A stretch of 10,194 nucleotides of DNA from Thermomicrobiales bacterium (GTDB lineage: Bacteria; Chloroflexota; Chloroflexia; Thermomicrobiales; UBA6265). The notes beneath the pieces were generated by a model that saw nothing but the letters and a program-made list of their open reading frames with translations, had not been told where the DNA came from and ran no database searches. Both the position numbers and the translations under genes were made by a program. The stretch is taken from assembly GCA_030447145.1 (NCBI GenBank), contig JAUJLY010000070.1:1-10194 (forward strand), written 5' to 3'. Position 1 is the first letter of the stretch, and the number at the start of each line of letters is the position of its first letter. Below are positions 7,014-10,194 of this stretch, in pieces.

Positions 7014-7035
7014 GAGGGTAAATGAGGTGTGTTAC

Positions 7036-7500
7036 CTAGGCGTACTTGTGAGCAAGCTTCTCCAATGTGCGCTCGATCCCGGAACTGTTTTTTTCCGGCA
7101 CGCCGAGCATCTCGTATACCTTGGCCACCTTGCAGTCGCGATAGTCGAACGTCTCGGTGACCCTTGTCTCCGAGGGTCCCAAGGGCTCGAATTCGTATCT
7201 CCATCGATGCCCGGCCGGATGCCGCCACTCGACGACCTTCCCGGGCTCGGACCGTGTCACCGTGCTGGTGATCATGTACGGGACTCCATATATCCTCATG
7301 TGCACAGTGAAGCGATCACTTTCGTTGAGTCGCTCTGGCCCCTCGGCCTGGTTACGCACCGTGCCGCTGCCATCCAGCTCATGATGCCGGTGCGGGTTGG
7401 CCACGAATGCGAAGAGTTCATCTACAGGTGCATTGACCACAATGCTGCGGGCAACCTGTCGATCGCCTGTGTCGACAGTCATTGGTGAGGAAGCGTGCAT
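7036..7500 (-). CDS. SRPBCC (START-like / polyketide cyclase-type) protein
   Basis: A 154-residue protein of the SRPBCC ligand-binding helix-grip fold. Seen: the opening strand RSIVVNAPVDELFAFVAN (18-35), where APxDxxFxFV is the family signature, then HHELDGSGTVR (39-49), alternating strands through FTVHMRIYGVPYMITSTV, VVEWRHPAGHRWRYEFEPL and TRVTETFDY, and a long C-terminal helix (KNSSGIERTLEKLAHKYA). There is no signal peptide or membrane segment, so it is probably cytosolic. The family binds hydrophobic ligands or acts in varied enzymatic roles; nothing here names the ligand. The ATG at 7500 is chosen because AGGAAAGG lies about 9 bases upstream and the fold begins just after. It is divergent from the serine hydrolase gene at 7613 and so may share a regulatory region with it. 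Confidence 0.85.
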   Translation of the reverse strand: MHASSPMTVDTGDRQVARSIVVNAPVDELFAFVANPHRHHELDGSGTVRNQAEGPERLNESDRFTVHMRIYGVPYMITSTVTRSEPGKVVEWRHPAGHRWRYEFEPLGPSETRVTETFDYRDCKVAKVYEMLGVPEKNSSGIERTLEKLAHKYA

Positions 7501-7612
7501 AATCGACAGCCTTTCCTGAGCGGGCCGGATAAATATTCCCCGCATGTCCCCGTTACGGCCATGTTCCCATACAATGCCGCACATGCGCAGTTCACACGGA
7601 GGTAAGGTCCGC
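7501..7612. promoter_or_regulatory. Divergent promoter region, SRPBCC gene / serine hydrolase gene
   Basis: These 112 bases separate two divergent genes and must hold both promoters unless transcription enters from further out. For the plus-strand gene, TACAAT at 7570-7575 is one mismatch from the -10 consensus; no good -35 is visible. For the minus-strand gene there is an AT-rich GGATAAATATTCC stretch around 7527-7539. The ribosome site of the plus gene is GGAGGT at 7598-7603. Confidence 0.4.
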
Positions 7613-8422
7613 ATGGCAAGGAAACAGGCACAGGAAGACGGCTGGGCGACGATCCGCGACGTCCTGTCGTCCCGACCCGATGGCACCGAGGTCGGGCTAT
7701 CGGTCTATCACTTTGGGAGCGGCCAGGCACTCTCCGTCGATGGAGAAAGAGATTTCGCCTCGGCCAGTACGATCAAGATCCTCATCCTCGCCGCGCTGGC
7801 CCGCGCCTTTGACAAGGGCCGGTTCTCACCGGACGACAAGATTGCCGTGAGGCAGGACCTCAAGCTGGAAGGCAGCGGTGTCCTCAACTGGCTGGAGAGT
7901 GGCCTGAGGCTCTCCCTTCGCGACCACGCGTGGCTGATGACGGCGATCTCGGACAATACCGCTTCGAATATCTGTATAGAAACAGTTGGAATCGATGAGA
8001 TCAACGCACTTGGCAACGAGATTGGCGTCGGGAAGACGCATCTCGGTCGCATGTTCATGGGAGCCAACGCCCCTCCTGGCCCCCCGAAGAACCGGGCAAC
8101 CGCCGACGGGCTCGTTGCGATCCTGAAGGCGATCGAGAACGACACCGCTGCCTCACCAGAACGGTGCGCCTGGATGCGGTCATGCCTGGATGATCAGCAG
8201 CATGTGGACCGCCTGCCTCGCCATCTACCCGAGGGGATCTCGTACCGAGGCAAAACCGGCACGATTGAAGGAATTGCGCACGATTGCGGTGTCCTCACCG
8301 GGCCGGGTGGCAAGATCGCCCTCGCGGTGCTCACCGAGGGCTTCGGGAATTCCTACGACGCGGACCGACTGATCGGTTGCATCGGCACGGCCGCTGCCTC
8401 TCTTGCCGCCGGAAACGATTGA
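7613..8422 (+). CDS. Class A beta-lactamase-like serine hydrolase, predicted cytoplasmic, lacking the omega-loop Glu
   Basis: A 269-residue protein with the penicillin-recognising serine hydrolase fold (COG2367-type). Seen: the nucleophile motif STIK at 52-55, SDN at 113-115 in LMTAISDNTASN, and KTG at 214-216 in YRGKTGTIEGIAHDCGVL, all at normal spacing for class A enzymes. In the omega-loop region, where true class A beta-lactamases have ExxLN with the deacylating Glu166, this protein reads LGRMFMGANAPPGPPKNRATADG (143-165) with no acidic residue in place. The N-terminus MARKQAQEDGWATIRDV is polar with no signal peptide, and the start is firm (GGAGGT 9 bases upstream), so export by Sec or Tat is not apparent. 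It is therefore better called a serine hydrolase or peptidase-like homologue than a resistance enzyme. It may act as an esterase or amidase or hold a slow acyl-enzyme; the substrate is unknown. Confidence 0.88.
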   Translation: MARKQAQEDGWATIRDVLSSRPDGTEVGLSVYHFGSGQALSVDGERDFASASTIKILILAALARAFDKGRFSPDDKIAVRQDLKLEGSGVLNWLESGLRLSLRDHAWLMTAISDNTASNICIETVGIDEINALGNEIGVGKTHLGRMFMGANAPPGPPKNRATADGLVAILKAIENDTAASPERCAWMRSCLDDQQHVDRLPRHLPEGISYRGKTGTIEGIAHDCGVLTGPGGKIALAVLTEGFGNSYDADRLIGCIGTAAASLAAGND

Positions 8423-8436
8423 GAGCCGGGTCATCC

Positions 8437-9374
8437 CTATTGCCAGCTTCTACCGTGAGGCGCGTCTCCACGATACCGCCACGGCACCGTGGCGGCAGTG
8501 GCAGTGCCAACAGGCACACCACAGGCAGCAAGAGCATTCAGAAACCGCGTCCGCTGCTCCTTCCCTACCAGTCCGGACGCAGGGACGTCGAAGTCGAATA
8601 GCAGGTCGTACCGCTGGTCGCCCTGATGGAATGAAACGCAGATCCGGTCGGATACACCATCGCGCGCGCCGGCGATATCAGAGAGGCTTAGCCAATTGAC
8701 CCCCTCTCCCTCGGTACAGCACGAGAAGAGCGATGTCCTGGTGAGCCAGACCCGACAGGAACGCTGCACGGTACCATACCAGCCGCCCACACAGGCGCTG
8801 GCCCTTCCCGCCCAGAGCAGTGTCTCGGTCTCGTGGACGCGAGCCTCCTCCCAAGGGAGCGCGAGGGACGGCCCTCCCGAGAGCCGGTGATGGCCCAGCT
8901 GCTGGACGCCCTGCTCCTGCAGGACACGGAGCACCTCCTCTGCCTGGTACCGGCCAGAGAGCCCACGTGCCAGACCGCGAAAATTCAGGGCGAATGTGCT
9001 GTGACCGCGCCGTCCTGAAAGCTCACCACCAGGCCGGGGTTGGACCGAGGTGAGGGCCGAACCATGCCTGCCGAGAGCAGATCATTCATTCGCAGCGCAA
9101 AGCCGTCATTCGTTCCTTCACCCACGACGAGGTAGCGAGAGGTGACGATCACCGTTGTGCGCTCAAGAGCGTTCCGCGACCTGAGGGACCCAGGAAACCC
9201 GCCCAGGGCGTCCACAGGCGCAGTCGCGCGCACGGGACCACGTTGCATAACCCAGTGGGCCGGAATACGGCGGCCACGCGTGGCGCTTCCTGGCAGGAGA
9301 TTCGCCATGCCAGCCACAAGGCGATCCACACCTCGCAACCAGCGCTCCGGGGCCGTCCCAATATTGACCGCCAT
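8437..9374 (-). pseudogene. Protein with two PH/GRAM-like halves, gene split by a frameshift
   Basis: Two minus-strand reading frames join into one protein of about 311 residues if a single-base loss near 8995 is repaired. The upstream part (from 9374) runs to a TGA at 8985-8987. The downstream part opens in the next frame with FALNFRGLARGLSGRYQAEE and ends at 8437. Each half looks like a PH/GRAM-type beta-barrel plus C-terminal helix: first TTVIVTSRYLVVGEG, LRMNDLLSAGMV, GLVVSFQDGAV, then the helix AEEVLRVLQEQGV; second ETLLWAGRASACVGGWYG, RVWLTRTSLFSCC, WLSLSDIAGA, RICVSF, DLLFDFDV, then TRFLNALAACGVP. The repeat pattern and helix across the break argue that this was one gene. The start is uncertain: the ATG at 9374 has AAGGGA 9 bases upstream; an ATG at 9422 and a TTG at 9449 are alternatives. 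It could be a true pseudogene or an assembly error. The domain family is inferred by eye and the function is unknown. Confidence 0.65.
8476..8495. terminator. Perfect 9-bp inverted repeat near the convergent gene ends
   Basis: CCGCCACGG and CCGTGGCGG are separated by two bases; a realistic fold is an 8-bp stem with a GCAC loop. It lies 54 bases past the serine hydrolase stop and within the last codons of the convergent gene, whose stop is at 8437. The position suits transcription termination of the plus-strand gene, but no U-run follows on either strand. It could be only an RNA 3'-end hairpin. Confidence 0.4.
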
Positions 9375-9728
9375 GCTCTGCGTTCCCTTCCCCTGGGTTT
9401 GACGCGACGCTTTCAGCGCCATGAAGTCCTGCCTGGACAATTGTGCCAAAGAGGCAAGAAATCAACTACCAGTCTTTTCCGTACACTCATTACATGCCGA
9501 CCCATAACCCCCGGATGCATCGCATAATGTATCGAGACCGAACATCGGGGTTTTATCCGCATAAGGAGATATGGCGCGAATTTAGCCGTCAATCGGAGGA
9601 TCCGTCAGCAACCCGTGAGAAACTGGCTCTTCATCCCGTTGAACGTCGGTCGAAGGCGCGCCTCGGGATGGGGACAGCACTATCAACAAGTTGACGAAGA
9701 TAGAGGACATCGACTTGCAGGATTCGAA
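9375..9728. other. Intergenic region upstream of two divergent genes
   Basis: About 350 bases between the split PH/GRAM-like gene (minus) and the alkyltransferase gene (plus), more AT-rich than the genes. It should contain both promoters, but I cannot assign them firmly; CATAAT at 9523-9528 (plus) is a fair -10 without a good -35. A small hairpin GATGCAT/ATGTATC (9514-9520 with 9527-9533, one G-T pair) overlaps it. The plus-strand ORF at 9443-9694 has no recognisable family and no ribosome site. Part of the left end may be coding if the upstream gene starts at 9422 or 9449. Confidence 0.4.
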
Positions 9729-10194
9729 ATGACGAACCACAGATCCAGGGCATCAGGTTTCCTGGACACTCCAGTGGGCCAGGTGATGATCACCGTCACC
9801 GGTGCGAGTTTGGCGGCGATCGACTTCGTGTCCGGTAGATCGGTAGGGGACGTTGAGGAAAACCTGGTACGACGAGGGATCGAACCGTCCCCCGACGAAT
9901 TGGTACTTGCCGCCGTTGCGGGGGAGCTGGCGCGCTACATCGCGGGGGAGCTCAGAACCTTCACCAGTCAGACGGACCTGACGGGCATCAGCGATTTCAC
10001 CCGCCGGGTGCTCGCCGCGACGGCGGAGATCCCCTATGGTGAAACCCGCACGTATGGAGAAATTGCGCAGTCTATCGGTAGTCCGGGAGCCACACAGGCC
10101 GTCGGCAACGCACTCGGCGCGAACCCGGTGCCGATCGTCATTCCCTGTCATCGAGTCATACGTGGCGATGGCCGAAGGGGTTGGTGGCCTTCAC
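9729..10194 (+). CDS. ogt: Methylated-DNA--protein-cysteine methyltransferase (Ogt/MGMT type), 3'-truncated
   Basis: The first 155 residues of an O6-alkylguanine-DNA alkyltransferase, a suicidal repair protein that moves the alkyl group from guanine (or thymine) to its own cysteine. Seen: an N-terminal beta domain (FLDTPVGQVMITVTGASLAAIDF, 11-33), a linker, then the DNA-binding and catalytic domain: IPYGETRTYGEIAQSIGSPG (101-120), AVGNALGANPVPIVIPCHRVI (124-144) with acceptor Cys140. The start ATG has AGGA 6 bases upstream. Two oddities: the position of the usual Arg finger (ARAVG in most members) reads TQAVG, so it is Gln123; and the last residues (GDGRRGWWPS) depart from the expected GDG..GG(Y/F) sequence, whereas the +1 frame reads GVGGLH, so a single-base error close to the window edge is possible. 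The C-terminus lies outside the window. Confidence 0.92.
   Translation, partial: MTNHRSRASGFLDTPVGQVMITVTGASLAAIDFVSGRSVGDVEENLVRRGIEPSPDELVLAAVAGELARYIAGELRTFTSQTDLTGISDFTRRVLAATAEIPYGETRTYGEIAQSIGSPGATQAVGNALGANPVPIVIPCHRVIRGDGRRGWWPS

Larger units (their letters stand above)
6716..7035 (-). other. Noncoding leader and promoter region upstream of mreB
   Basis: About 320 bases between the SRPBCC gene stop and mreB, with no believable coding sequence; the small ORFs here are Arg/Pro-rich shadows. On the minus strand it holds a weak hairpin after the SRPBCC gene, a candidate extended -10, and then a GC-rich leader of about 230 bases. GGCAGG and CCTGCC form a 6-bp helix between about 6842 and 6887, and the enclosed bases include GGGGAACTCAGGCACC. 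Further upstream lies CACCGATGGAG. These pieces loosely resemble parts of glycine-type aptamers, but the match is incomplete and I do not call a riboswitch. Confidence 0.5.

Noticed and set aside
7613..8422. Calling this gene an antibiotic-resistance beta-lactamase
   Set aside because: No signal peptide and no omega-loop glutamate; fold membership alone does not support resistance.
9570..9585. AAGGAG next to an ATG at 9571, as a possible leader peptide start
   Set aside because: The ATG is only two bases from the purine run and the frame stops after four codons.
9443..9694. Small plus-strand ORF of 83 codons in the intergenic region
   Set aside because: No ribosome site, no recognisable motif, composition unlike the neighbouring genes.
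1..10194. CRISPR arrays, tRNA genes, insertion sequences or prophage genes
   Set aside because: No regularly spaced repeats, cloverleaf-like sequences, transposase motifs or terminal repeats were seen on either strand.

Overview
The window (10,194 bases, GC-rich by eye) reads as a chromosomal stretch from a bacterium with peptidoglycan and an MreB cytoskeleton that also carries the MurT/GatD lipid II amidation enzyme. That set, with a class A penicillin-binding protein, fits a Gram-positive-type (monoderm) lineage. My best guess is Chloroflexota, Thermomicrobia-like; an actinobacterial relative is possible. This assignment is inference from gene content and protein style. I see no transposase, integrase, tRNA, rRNA or CRISPR array.

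Layout: (1) 1-1545, plus strand: the C-terminal part of a class A PBP (transpeptidase domain), cut by the left edge. (2) 1546-1696: a convergent intergenic gap holding a perfect 27-bp inverted repeat, probably a two-way terminator. (3) 1697-2290, minus: an Lrp/AsnC regulator with an unusual basic C-terminal tail carrying an AT-hook-like RRRGRPK. (4) 2553-6715, minus: four co-directional genes, mreB, mreC, murT, gatD, with short gaps and a murT start that may lie inside the end of mreC. A noncoding stretch of about 320 bases precedes mreB, with a candidate extended -10 promoter about 230 bases upstream of the TTG start. (5) 7036-7500, minus: a small SRPBCC (START-like) protein. (6) 7613-8422, plus: a class A beta-lactamase-fold serine hydrolase with the active-site triads but no signal peptide and no recognisable omega-loop glutamate. 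(7) 8437-9374, minus: a gene for a protein with two PH/GRAM-like halves, split by a frameshift near 8995. (8) 9729-10194, plus: an O6-alkylguanine-DNA alkyltransferase (Ogt/MGMT type), cut by the right edge.

The theme of the left two thirds is the cell wall. A bifunctional PBP builds glycan and crosslinks it, MreB/MreC place the machinery, and MurT/GatD amidate the D-glutamate of lipid II, which in Gram-positives aids crosslinking. Finding shape genes and lipid II amidation genes in one apparent transcription unit is the most coherent system-level observation. No mreD, rodA or PBP2 gene follows mreC. The right third looks like unrelated housekeeping or accessory genes. I found no clear new defence or mobile system. 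The best leads are the AT-hook Lrp, the cytoplasmic serine hydrolase lacking Glu166, the mre-mur unit and its long leader, and the broken PH/GRAM-like gene.
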